The position numbers and the translations under genes were made by a program. The notes under the pieces are model-generated. The model was given only the letters and a program-made list of their open reading frames with translations. It was not told where the DNA came from and did not search any database. Source: Bermanella sp034112345 (GTDB lineage Bacteria; Pseudomonadota; Gammaproteobacteria; Pseudomonadales; Oceanobacteraceae). From it: a DNA stretch of 64,000 nt. Shown here in pieces: positions 53,208 through 61,645 of this stretch (the stretch's first letter is position 1; every line of letters starts with the position of its first letter). Location of the stretch: assembly GCA_034112345.1 (NCBI GenBank), contig JAWUVN010000009.1, positions 1-64,000 on the forward strand, read 5' to 3'.

Positions 53208-54674
53208 ATGAATCCAGTAATCGCTCTAGTAGGTCGCCCAAATGTGGGTAAATCTACTTTATTTAATCGCTTAACTCGTACTCGTGACGCTTTAGTAGCC
53301 GATCTTTCGGGTCTTACTCGTGACCGTAAATATGGTGCGGGCAAGGTAGGTGAGCGCGATTACATTGTTATTGATACCGGTGGCATCAGTGGCATGGAAG
53401 AGGGTTTAGATGAGAAAATGGCTGAGCAAAGCTTTCAAGCCATGGAAGAAGCCGACATTGTATTGTTTTTAGTGGACGGTCGCGCAGGTTTAATGGGCGC
53501 CGATCAAATGATTGCTAATCATCTGCGTACTCTTGAAAAACCGACCTACCTGGTTGTGAATAAAATTGATGGATTGAACCCTGAAATCGCCACATTGGAT
53601 TTCTACGAGCTGGGTATGGGCGAAGTTTTAAGCATCGCGGCTACACAGAACCGCGGCATCAATATATTGATGGAGCATGTACTAGACGAGAAAGTCCTTC
53701 CAGAAAAATTTCATATTGATCCAGATGCTGAAGCAATCGAAAAAATTAAAGGTATTAAGCTTGGAATCATTGGTCGTCCAAACGTAGGAAAATCTACGCT
53801 AGTAAACCGCCTGTTAGGTGAAGAGCGGGTGGTGGTTTACGACCAGCCTGGCACCACCATGGACAGTATTTATATTCCTTACAAACGCCATGAAAAAGAC
53901 TATGTATTGATCGATACGGCTGGTGTGCGTCGTCGCAAAAATATTTCAGAAGCATCAGAAAAATTTTCAATTGTTAAAACCTTGCAAGCTATACAAGACA
54001 GTAATGTGTGTATCGCGGTAATCGATGCACGTGATGGGATTGTAGAGCAGGACCTCACTATGTTGAGCTTTGTTATGAATGCGGGTAAAGCATTGGTAAT
54101 AGCGATAAACAAATGGGATGGCATGGATTCTGATCAAAAAGAATTTGTAAAAAAAGAACTAGAGCGTCGTTTAAACTTTGCCGATTGGGCAGATATGCAT
54201 TTTATATCAGCTTTGCACGGCACGGGTGTGGGTCACTTGTACGATTCTGTAGACGAAGCTTATGCGTCAGCTCACCTAGATATGTCTACCAGCCAGTTAA
54301 CACGTATTCTTGAAGATGCGGTTATGGATCACCAGCCGCCAATGTCAGGCGCAGCAAGAACCAAGCTGCGTTACGCGCACCAAGGTGGCATGAACCCACC
54401 AACGATCATTGTGCATGGTAATCGTGTTAAAGCATTACCAGATAGCTATAAGCGTTATTTAGCGAATACATTCCGTCGTGTGCTAAATATTAGTGGTACA
54501 CCTATCCGATTTGATTTTAAATCTGGCGAAAATCCATATGATGGATTAAAAGAAGATCGTTTGTTTAATAAATCCAAACGTGGTGAGCGTGTTAAGCAAA
54601 CTGAAGATATTCGTAAAGCGAAGCGCGATAAAGTATCTGCACGTAAGCGCAAAGTAAATAAAAAGAACAGCTAG
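53208..54674 (+). CDS. der: Der (EngA), double-GTPase ribosome assembly factor
   Basis: A 488-residue GTPase for 50S subunit assembly. It has two G domains, each with GRPNVGKST (about 9-17 and about 192-200), with DTGG and DTAG G3 motifs and NKxD G4 motifs (NKID, NKWD). A C-terminal KH-like domain is followed by a lysine-rich tail. ATG 53208 gives the family start MNPVIALVGRPN; the in-frame upstream TTG at 53187 lies in the hairpin tail and is rejected. Confidence 0.96.
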   Translation: MNPVIALVGRPNVGKSTLFNRLTRTRDALVADLSGLTRDRKYGAGKVGERDYIVIDTGGISGMEEGLDEKMAEQSFQAMEEADIVLFLVDGRAGLMGADQMIANHLRTLEKPTYLVVNKIDGLNPEIATLDFYELGMGEVLSIAATQNRGINILMEHVLDEKVLPEKFHIDPDAEAIEKIKGIKLGIIGRPNVGKSTLVNRLLGEERVVVYDQPGTTMDSIYIPYKRHEKDYVLIDTAGVRRRKNISEASEKFSIVKTLQAIQDSNVCIAVIDARDGIVEQDLTMLSFVMNAGKALVIAINKWDGMDSDQKEFVKKELERRLNFADWADMHFISALHGTGVGHLYDSVDEAYASAHLDMSTSQLTRILEDAVMDHQPPMSGAARTKLRYAHQGGMNPPTIIVHGNRVKALPDSYKRYLANTFRRVLNISGTPIRFDFKSGENPYDGLKEDRLFNKSKRGERVKQTEDIRKAKRDKVSARKRKVNKKNS

Positions 54675-54703
54675 AATAGCAAGCCAATTTCACTATGAAT
54701 AAC

Positions 54704-54737
54704 AAAAAGCCAGTTGAGTAGTCAGCTGGCTTTTTTT
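54704..54737 (+). terminator. Terminator of der
   Basis: Stem AAAAAGCCAGTTGA / TCAGCTGGCTTTTT (one wobble), loop GTAG, followed by more T, 30 bases after der. It separates der from the haemoglobin gene. Confidence 0.93.
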
Positions 54738-54769
54738 GTATCAAACATTAAAGAGTTGATGGAGTCATT

Positions 54770-55171
54770 ATGACAGATAAGCAATACGGTAAAGAGGATG
54801 CTACTTACCAAGCGGCAGGTGAGTATGATGGAATTAAAAAATTAGTAGATGATTTTTATGACATTATGTCAGAGCTTAATGAATCTAAAAAGATACTGGC
54901 GATGCACCCAAGTGATCAAGAAGTGACGCGCGATAAATTAACACGCTTTTTATGCGCTTGGACTGGTGGGCCAAGATTGTATAAAGAAAAATACGGCGCT
55001 ATTTCTATTCCGCAAGCTCATAGTCATTTAACCATTGGCAGTGCTGAGCGTGATGCATGGTTGCTGTGCATGAAAAAAGCACTAGCCAAACAAGGTTATC
55101 CACAAAACTTTCAAGATTATATGATTACACAACTGGCTGTACCCGCAGAACGCTGTCGCAATTCAGATTAG
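54770..55171 (+). CDS. Group II truncated haemoglobin
   Basis: A 133-residue 2/2 haemoglobin of the GlbO type. Family features: DDFYDIMSEL with the B10 tyrosine, FLCAWTGGPRLYKEKYG, the proximal-histidine helix AHSHLTIG, and ERDAWLLCM with the G8 tryptophan characteristic of group II. Such proteins bind O2 and NO and can act in nitrosative or oxidative defence; the role here is unknown. GGAG stands 7 bases before the ATG. It is convergent with the Rieske gene. Confidence 0.88.
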   Translation: MTDKQYGKEDATYQAAGEYDGIKKLVDDFYDIMSELNESKKILAMHPSDQEVTRDKLTRFLCAWTGGPRLYKEKYGAISIPQAHSHLTIGSAERDAWLLCMKKALAKQGYPQNFQDYMITQLAVPAERCRNSD

Positions 55172-55230
55172 CCCTATGTTGTTCACTCCGTGAAAACACG
55201 TAAATAAGTTTAGTCGGTCAGCGATGAATG

Positions 55231-55548
55231 TTAATCGACTAAATATATTCTATCTTCACGTATATCAATAACAGTATCTTTTAGTTTTTGATCAACGCAA
55301 GGGCCACTTATACATAGGCCATCTTCTATTCTAAATAATGCACCGTGCATAGAGCACTGTATCAAGCTGTGTGTGGTATCTAAGAATTGATCGGGCATCA
55401 TCTCTAACTGAATGCCAAGATGGGGGCAAGAATTCTTATATGCCCGGTATTCTCCAGACTTATTTACAATAAAGAATAGGCGGCCATTAATATCAAAGCC
55501 TTTACTTTGATTGTCTGGAATATCGAGTGTATGACAAATAAACTCCAT
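55231..55548 (-). CDS. Small Rieske [2Fe-2S] ferredoxin-like protein
   Basis: A 105-residue stand-alone Rieske domain. Cluster ligands are Cys41 and His43 (SCPHLGI), and Cys65 and His68 (QCSMHGALF). No membrane segment. Small Rieske proteins serve as electron carriers, for instance to oxygenases or nitrite reductase (NirD-like); no such partner lies in this window. It faces the truncated haemoglobin gene, and the two could be functionally linked, though they are on opposite strands. Confidence 0.88.
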   Translation of the reverse strand: MEFICHTLDIPDNQSKGFDINGRLFFIVNKSGEYRAYKNSCPHLGIQLEMMPDQFLDTTHSLIQCSMHGALFRIEDGLCISGPCVDQKLKDTVIDIREDRIYLVD

Positions 55549-56051
55549 GAAATACGCCTATAATAAGTAAGTTGACCTATTGTACCTTGTGAATAGAAAT
55601 TGAAAAGCTCTGTAGATTAATTTACAGGTCAACTGAATTCAGTCTAATTTATATAGCATTGCATCACTGGATTTACATGAGACGGAACATAGCGAAGATA
55701 GTAGATGATGAAAAATAATATAAAAGTCACATTAAATTCTTAATGTATTAGCTTTATGTCTATATTTCATTAATTCAGTTCTGAATATACATCATCTAAT
55801 TGGGTGGAAGTAAAGTTCGGCCGAGACCAAGCATACCTATTTTATCCACCAAGAGTTGATTGTATGATAAGCAACTGCCAATAGTTGGCTTACCCGAACA
55901 GATCCCTGATTAGAGCATTAAAGGGAGGCAGTAGCCAAAGAATAATTGCGAATATTATGACGTGAGCCAATCAACTTTATTCCAAAATTGAACTGGATTA
56001 GTGCTTTTATTGGTTAAACAGTACGGTAAAACTTAATGGTGGGGAATTGAA
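55549..56051. other. AT-rich intergenic region
   Basis: About 500 bases between the Rieske gene and the small frame at 56052. No open frame with homology is evident. A small perfect hairpin GCCAA-TAG-TTGGC lies near 55878. The region may hold a decayed gene or the promoter of the Rieske gene on its left side. Confidence 0.5.
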
Positions 56052-56150
56052 ATGGAAAGTGTTAGCACTAATCTTAAATTAATATTCTCTGTTAAATTTA
56101 TTAAGGGCGATGATGAAAATTCAATGCCGGTTTTTGTATGGCATAATTAA
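56052..56150 (+). CDS. Possible 32-residue small protein
   Basis: A short frame, MESVSTNLKLIF onward to FVWHN, with GGGG about 10 bases before the ATG. It ends 9 bases before the convergent chemoreceptor gene. It has no recognised family and could equally be the end of a decayed gene. Only the purine-rich upstream site supports it. Confidence 0.25.
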   Translation: MESVSTNLKLIFSVKFIKGDDENSMPVFVWHN

Positions 56151-56159
56151 TAATATCCA

Positions 56160-57332
56160 TCAAAATAATACATCATCGTCGGTGTCACTCTCCATTGCTA
56201 CTTGAGCCATTGAATGCAGTTCATCATTTAATACTGATAGTACATTAATAAGATCGTTGCTATGGTCTTCCATATTTTCTAAATAATTCAGTTTTTCAGA
56301 CACGCTTTTATTTGATGTAGCGGTTAGTGCACTATGAGCATTTCCATGCATACCAATTAAATGCGACTCTAAGTTTCGATAGCTTTGTAACTTTCCAAAG
56401 GTCGTAAAACCTAAACCTTCGTAATACCATTTTCCCAATCGACTACTTGTATGGTCTTGAATTTGTTTTAATATTTCATCGGTAACAGATTGAGTTGCGA
56501 TGAGTTCATATACTCGTGATTTAAAAACAGTCAGGCTTAGCATTGCCATTTGGATGTAGCTTTCATTGGTGCTTCGGCCAATAATTAAGTTCATATTACG
56601 AGAAAGGTCTGTAATTAACTTTACCGATGATTCTATATTACTAGTGGTCTCTTTCAGCAAAGAGGCGTCTTCTTGTATTCCTTTAATACCTTTATCAATA
56701 TTGTTGATGTAAGTATTGGTTTGGTTAATTATGCCTGCAATTTCTACCGTGGTATTACCGGTTTGTCCTGCAAGTGTTCTTACCTCGTCAGCAACCACAG
56801 CAAAGCCGCGACCTTGCTCGCCTGCGCGAGCGGCTTCAATGGCGGCATTTAATGCCAGTAGATTGGTTTGGTCACTGATGCCTTCAATTTGAGAAACGCA
56901 CTCATTAATTTTTAACGCCGATTGGCCCAGTTCAACCATCTGTGCCGCTGTACTGCCGGCACGATTGTCTATTTGAGTTAAGCTACTGCCCACTTGATTT
57001 AATATCACACTGATTTGAGTAAATGTGGCTTCGCTGTCTTTTAGCTTTGAACGTTCAGATCCGAGTATTTCAGCATTAGAACTGACTAGGTTGTGTATGT
57101 CATTCACACTTGAAACAGTTTTAAAAAGTAGCTCATTCATGCTGTTATGTTCAGATGCAATGTCGCTAATGTGATGGCGTAACTCATCTGCAGCTAGGCG
57201 TGCATTTTCAGCATTTATCAGTTGGTCAGTTAAATGGCTATTCTCAGTTTCTAATTCGGAGACTTTGCATGTTAGCTTTTTTAAGTCGCTTTGAGCGCCA
57301 ATGGTAAGTAACATTTTTAATAGATTGGCCAT
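56160..57332 (-). CDS. Soluble methyl-accepting chemotaxis protein with a degenerate CZB domain
   Basis: A 390-residue cytosolic chemoreceptor: no membrane helices, a coiled-coil N terminus (about 15-60), the signalling tip (QIEGISDQTNLLALNAAIEA at about 148-167, then ARAGEQGRGFAVVADEVRTLA), and a C-terminal CZB-like domain (about 260-335). CZB normally binds Zn2+ through His, Cys, His, His. Here the first His position is Leu267, the Cys of CxLGxW is Ser297 (SRLGKW), and only HGNAH (His329, His333) remains. It should still bind CheA/CheW through the tip. No che genes are nearby. Confidence 0.85.
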   Translation of the reverse strand: MANLLKMLLTIGAQSDLKKLTCKVSELETENSHLTDQLINAENARLAADELRHHISDIASEHNSMNELLFKTVSSVNDIHNLVSSNAEILGSERSKLKDSEATFTQISVILNQVGSSLTQIDNRAGSTAAQMVELGQSALKINECVSQIEGISDQTNLLALNAAIEAARAGEQGRGFAVVADEVRTLAGQTGNTTVEIAGIINQTNTYINNIDKGIKGIQEDASLLKETTSNIESSVKLITDLSRNMNLIIGRSTNESYIQMAMLSLTVFKSRVYELIATQSVTDEILKQIQDHTSSRLGKWYYEGLGFTTFGKLQSYRNLESHLIGMHGNAHSALTATSNKSVSEKLNYLENMEDHSNDLINVLSVLNDELHSMAQVAMESDTDDDVLF

Positions 57333-57447
57333 AACTGCTCTCTGTGCTTTCTCTCCTTAAATCCTAGTTCATATACCACTTATCGCAAGAGGATATGGGG
57401 AGTTAAAAAGTTAGTTAGATTAGGCAGTTAGGCCATGTGAATGCAGT

Positions 57448-57846
57448 TTATGGTGGCGTAATTAAATGTTCTAAAAGCTGGGCTCTAATAGCTTCATTGA
57501 TTGTCTTTGGTTTTTTGAGATCCCAATCAAAGTGAATTAAAGCCGCTTTACCTTGGGCGCATAATTGACCGTTCTGCCAAGCTTGTTGAATTACGCTCAT
57601 TGAGCTGTTGCCTACTTTTTCAAGCCAAGTTTTGACTTCTACATCGGCATTCACAAAAATTTCAGCTTTAAAATCCACTTCGATTCTGGCGATAATTAAC
57701 GCCCATTTTTTAGGGTCAAGATCAGGTGTAAAAAACCGAAATATTGGGTCACGAGCCTTTTCAAACCAAAGTGGCAAAACTGTATTATTAATGTGGCCAA
57801 GTGCATCTGTTTCGGCAAATCTAGGTTCTATGATTTCAGTAAACAT
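57448..57846 (-). CDS. Hot-dog fold acyl-CoA thioesterase (4HBT/YbgC-like)
   Basis: A 132-residue thioesterase of the 4-hydroxybenzoyl-CoA thioesterase type. The catalytic aspartate region is FAETDALGHINNTVLPLWFEKAR near the N terminus (about 10-32, read in parts), followed by the strands IARIEVDFKAEIFVNADVEV. The substrate is probably a short or medium acyl-CoA, unproven. It stands alone, about 115 bases upstream of the chemoreceptor start on the same strand. Confidence 0.85.
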   Translation of the reverse strand: MFTEIIEPRFAETDALGHINNTVLPLWFEKARDPIFRFFTPDLDPKKWALIIARIEVDFKAEIFVNADVEVKTWLEKVGNSSMSVIQQAWQNGQLCAQGKAALIHFDWDLKKPKTINEAIRAQLLEHLITPP

Positions 57847-57924
57847 GGTTGTCCTATATTGAAGTTCTGTTTATGAGTTTTATCATTTTTCCAGTGTTAT
57901 TAAGGAAGAAAAAGAAGGGGGGGA

Positions 57925-58494
57925 TTATTTAATACCAAGCTTGTCGCGGGTAGCTTGTTTTTGGCGTGCTGTTTTTCGCAGCATTACATATATTGCGCCG
58001 GTGCCGCCATGTTGAGGTTGGCAGCTGTGAAAAGCGAGTATTTCGTCTAGCTGGGGTAGCCATTTATTCACCCAACTTTTCAGTAGCGCTGGAGTGGCTT
58101 CTTTTTCACCTTTCCCGTGCAAAATCATTAGATTACGCAAATCGTACTTTACGGCATCTTCAATAAATTGATAAACGTCACTGCGTGCTTGGTCTACGGT
58201 CTTTTTATGCAGGTCGAGTCTGGCATCTACTTGATATTTACCTAATCGAAATTTTCTGAAAACGCCGTCTTGTAGGCCATTACATCGATAAGACAATATG
58301 TCATAAGGTTTCACCATTTCAACATGGTCGTCACTTAGGTGATTTCTATCTTGGGCCACTTCAGCGGTTGCTGCTTGGCGACGCAAGGCAAGGGTCGCCG
58401 GATCGTGTTTGGTCTTGTTTAAGTCGACAACTTTATCGGTTACCAACGGGGTAACATCGCCCACAGCTGCCCTAAAATCTGAGAAATCGTCCAT
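57925..58494 (-). CDS. Smr-domain protein (SmrA/SmrB/YfcN type)
   Basis: A 189-residue protein with a C-terminal Smr domain (about 95-180): LDLHKKTVDQARSDVYQFI, then the catalytic-type LHGKGE motif and HGGTGAIYVMLR. E. coli SmrB is an endonuclease that cuts mRNA between collided ribosomes; YfcN/SmrB has similar length. SmrA cannot be ruled out. ATG 58494 is preceded by AGGGG, and the frame upstream of it has no family support. Confidence 0.85.
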   Translation of the reverse strand: MDDFSDFRAAVGDVTPLVTDKVVDLNKTKHDPATLALRRQAATAEVAQDRNHLSDDHVEMVKPYDILSYRCNGLQDGVFRKFRLGKYQVDARLDLHKKTVDQARSDVYQFIEDAVKYDLRNLMILHGKGEKEATPALLKSWVNKWLPQLDEILAFHSCQPQHGGTGAIYVMLRKTARQKQATRDKLGIK

Positions 58495-58567
58495 AGGGCC
58501 CCTATACAGATTGAGATTCAATAAAAGGCAAATTATACCCACTTAATATTGAAAGTGGAGATGCAGA

Positions 58568-59404
58568 CTAAATTTTTGATTGCTCGATTTCAGGCAGTAA
58601 TAAAATAGGGTCTACCCTGGTGTTGTTTAAGCTTAAAGACCAATGCAGGTGAGGCCCTGTCACACGGCCTGTGGCGCCCACTTTTCCAAGTATGTCGCCC
58701 TTGCTCAGGGTATCACCTGCTTTTACGTCTATCTCGCTTAGGTGGCAAAACATACTGACCATACCTTGCCCGTGGTCTAGGTAAACAACATTGCCATTAA
58801 AAAAGAAGTTTCCGGTGAGTACTACCTTGCCTGCTGACGGTGCTTTGATCGGTGTGCCAGTAGGTGCAGCAATGTCTAGGCCGCTATGTGGGTTACGGGG
58901 TTGGTCGTTAAAAAAACGCTTTAAGCCAAATGGACTTGAGTAAGGGCCTTCTACAGGTTTGATCATGGCTAAGTCTGGAGATAGCTGTGTATTGAAGGTT
59001 TTAAACGCTTTCTTAGCCTTTACTTTCTCACCGCGATGTCTAGCAAGATCCTCAGGGCTTAGGTTCACGTGTTTCTTGGTTTTAAGTGTAATACGTTGTT
59101 CTGGGTAATCTTTTGCTGTTACGTGAAAGCTAATAGGCTTGTTGTTCACAGTGGCAGTATGTAGGCCTTGCTTCATTGATAAGGGCAGGCCAATCACAGC
59201 ATGCCAGGCATTATCATGGTGAACCACTGCAACTGGGCGTTTTAAAAAAGATACCGAGGGGGCTGTTTCAAGCTGTGTATCAAGCTTAAGCGTAATAATG
59301 CCACCAGGAACCGCCTGAGACATTGGCCACGCCATAGATTCGGAAGAGCCTGCAATCAACATCATGGTTAAAAAGAGCGTACCAAGGGTAGAAATAACGT
59401 TCAT
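58568..59404 (-). CDS. M23-family peptidase, exported
   Basis: A 278-residue protein with a signal peptide (about 1-25, ending near ESMAW) and a C-terminal LytM/M23 domain (about 155-270). Zinc ligands are visible: HSGLDIA and HLHWSL, with GxVxxGNFFFNGNVVYLDHG between. No LysM domain. It likely trims peptidoglycan cross-links in the periplasm or activates amidases; all zinc ligands seem present, favouring a true enzyme. It lies between xseA and the smr gene, which are on the same strand. Confidence 0.87.
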   Translation of the reverse strand: MNVISTLGTLFLTMMLIAGSSESMAWPMSQAVPGGIITLKLDTQLETAPSVSFLKRPVAVVHHDNAWHAVIGLPLSMKQGLHTATVNNKPISFHVTAKDYPEQRITLKTKKHVNLSPEDLARHRGEKVKAKKAFKTFNTQLSPDLAMIKPVEGPYSSPFGLKRFFNDQPRNPHSGLDIAAPTGTPIKAPSAGKVVLTGNFFFNGNVVYLDHGQGMVSMFCHLSEIDVKAGDTLSKGDILGKVGATGRVTGPHLHWSLSLNNTRVDPILLLPEIEQSKI

Positions 59405-59433
59405 GTGTGTCTCTGTGTTTGGAGTCTGAATGA

Positions 59434-60795
59434 TTAATCTAAGTGCGTATCAGCTTTGGTTTCGATTGTGGTGACAGTACTGGTTAGCTGACCCTGATGC
59501 AGTTGAGTATAAATGGTCTCGCCTACTTTTACCTGATGGCCGTCAATAATGGCTTTTCCTGACGCATTGGTGGCAATCGAATAGCCACGGCTAAGGGTGC
59601 TGAGTGGGCTAACCGCATTCAGTACTTCAGCGCTTCGACCCAATTTGTTTTTTAACGCCTGTAATTGAAACTCAATAGCATGCTGCATACGTTGCTGTAG
59701 CTGATGAATAGTTTGCTGCATGACGGCCAATTGTCTATCTGGCTTGTTACTTTGCAGGCGATGGTCCAATTGCATGAGTGCTTGTTTGTGCTTGGTTAGC
59801 TGCTGGGTCATGCCGTTACTTAAACGCATGCTGGCCATATCTAAGCGCTGCATGTTTTCTTGTAGCTTGTCTTTTGGGTGCCTTAAGCGTTTAACCAGTT
59901 GCAGTAATTGAAAGCGTTGCTGGGCGATTCTATTCTGTGTGATTCGAATTAATGATCGTTCTAGCTGCTCAAAGCGACCTAACCATTCAAAGCGATCAGG
60001 GCTGACTAACTCTGCAGCTGCAGATGGGGTAGCAGCTCGTAAATCGGCTGCATAATCACTTATCGAAACATCCACTTCGTGACCCACTGCGCTGATGATC
60101 GGTATTTGGCTGTTGTAGATTGATCGTGCCACGACCTCTTCATTAAATGGCCATAAATCTTCTAGTGAGCCACCCCCTCGACCCACAATTAGCACATCGC
60201 ATATTTGGTCTCTATTGGCTCTGTCGATGGCTTGTGAAATTTGCGCTGCTGCGGCTTCGCCCTGTACTTGAGTCGGGTAGATAGAAATAGGTAGGTTAGG
60301 AAAACGGCGTTTTAATACCGAAATAATATCTTTGATAGCCGCACCAGTTGGGCTGGTAACCACCCCTAAATGCTTAGGGTGTCTTGGTAATGGCTTTTTA
60401 TGTTCCGGATTAAATAGGCCTTCTTGATGTAGCCGTGCTTTTAGCTGTTCAAAAGCCAGCTTTAAAGCCCCTTCACCAGCGCTTTGCATGCCGTTTACAA
60501 TTAATTGGTAGTCACCACGGGCCTCATATAAGCCAACGCTGGCGTTAATCAAAACTTGCTCACCTTCTTTGGGGACAAATTTTAAATATTGCGTGCGGCT
60601 TTTAAACATGGCACAGCGTACTTGTGCGCGCTGGTCTTTTAACGTGAAATACCAGTGGCCACTGGCAGGACGAGACAGGTTGCTGATTTCACCCGTTACT
60701 TGAACATTGTGTAAGTAGGTTTCTAAAAGCTCTTTGCTTTGGCGGTTTAATTGACTAACACTTAAAACGGCCGTTTGTTTGCCAGATGGCTGCAT
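59434..60795 (-). CDS. xseA: Exodeoxyribonuclease VII large subunit
   Basis: A 453-residue XseA with an N-terminal OB fold (about 10-110; VTGEISNLSRPASGHWYFTLKD), a catalytic domain (GVVTSPTGAAIKDI; VGRGGGSLEDLWPFNEE; SAVGHEVDVSISDYAADLRAATPSAAAE, in parts) and a long coiled-coil (about 270-395). With XseB it degrades single-stranded DNA. In many gammaproteobacteria it is divergent from guaB; here the divergent neighbour is a DUF3015 gene, after a gap of 273 bases. Confidence 0.95.
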   Translation of the reverse strand: MQPSGKQTAVLSVSQLNRQSKELLETYLHNVQVTGEISNLSRPASGHWYFTLKDQRAQVRCAMFKSRTQYLKFVPKEGEQVLINASVGLYEARGDYQLIVNGMQSAGEGALKLAFEQLKARLHQEGLFNPEHKKPLPRHPKHLGVVTSPTGAAIKDIISVLKRRFPNLPISIYPTQVQGEAAAAQISQAIDRANRDQICDVLIVGRGGGSLEDLWPFNEEVVARSIYNSQIPIISAVGHEVDVSISDYAADLRAATPSAAAELVSPDRFEWLGRFEQLERSLIRITQNRIAQQRFQLLQLVKRLRHPKDKLQENMQRLDMASMRLSNGMTQQLTKHKQALMQLDHRLQSNKPDRQLAVMQQTIHQLQQRMQHAIEFQLQALKNKLGRSAEVLNAVSPLSTLSRGYSIATNASGKAIIDGHQVKVGETIYTQLHQGQLTSTVTTIETKADTHLD

Positions 60796-61068
60796 AATAC
60801 TAATGACTATAGGTCAGGTTAAATTCAGATGGCAGTTTACAATGACTGAAGCTAATTAACGATGCTTATATGTAGGCATTGGGGGTCTAATTCACTTAAA
60901 AATAGCCGTTTAGAATTGTGCGCCAGTTGTCATAAATTAATTATTTTTATCATCTCGTCTATTTTTTTAAAAAAATACTGGACAGAAGTCTGGTAAGTAG
61001 CACTATACTGCTATCAGCAATTCACACGGTATTGCTTTTTTATTGTTCCCACGGATAAGGATTTATAC

Positions 61069-61539
61069 ATGAAAAAAATTATCGCTGGTGCTGCACTTGC
61101 TGTAGCCGCTTCTGCTTCTTTCGCTGCCCCTGCTGGTTGTGGTCTGGGTACTGCTGTTGTTTTCCCAGATGCTAGCCAATGGTACGAGCACGTAATGGCT
61201 GCGACTACTAACGGCTCTTCAGGCAATCAAACATTCGGTATGACTTCTGGTACTTTAGGTTGTGAAGCTGCTAATGGTCCTCTTAAGCTAGCTCAAATCT
61301 TCATGGATCAAAATATGGAGCAATTGGCTGCTGATGCATCTCGCGGTCAAGGCGAATCTTTAGACGCGCTTTCTGCTCTAATTGGTGTTGATGCTGCAGA
61401 TAAAGCTGAATTCTCTAAAGAATTAAAAACTAACTTTGATGCAATCTTCGTTAGTACTTCAGCAACGTCTGAAGACGCTTACCAAGCAATGGTAAGTGTA
61501 ATGGAGCAAAACGCTGAATTGGCCAAATACTTAGGTTAA
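61069..61539 (+). CDS. DUF3015 family exported protein
   Basis: A 156-residue periplasmic protein with a clear signal peptide (MKKIIAGAALAVAASASFAA, cleavage near residue 19-20). The mature part has Cys24 and Cys65, a possible disulfide. It matches DUF3015, function unknown. AAGGA precedes the ATG, and codons are biased to GCT and TCT, which suggests high expression. A terminator follows. Confidence 0.85.
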   Translation: MKKIIAGAALAVAASASFAAPAGCGLGTAVVFPDASQWYEHVMAATTNGSSGNQTFGMTSGTLGCEAANGPLKLAQIFMDQNMEQLAADASRGQGESLDALSALIGVDAADKAEFSKELKTNFDAIFVSTSATSEDAYQAMVSVMEQNAELAKYLG

Positions 61540-61590
61540 TTTATCGGGTATGAACATTAACTGAGTTAATATTCATAGGCTTGTAAAAAT

Positions 61591-61632
61591 AAAGGGTGTT
61601 AGGATTATATTCTAACGCCCTTTATTATTTTT
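61591..61632 (+). terminator. Terminator of the DUF3015 gene
   Basis: AAAGGGTGTTAG and CTAACGCCCTTT pair with one wobble around a 9-base loop, followed by TTTATTATTTTT, 51 bases after the stop. Confidence 0.88.
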
Positions 61633-61645
61633 AATAAGAATAAAT

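Noticed and set aside
61003..61008. TATACT as -10 of the DUF3015 gene with TGGACA as -35
   Set aside because: The spacing between the two is 19 bases and the match is weak, so I did not list it.
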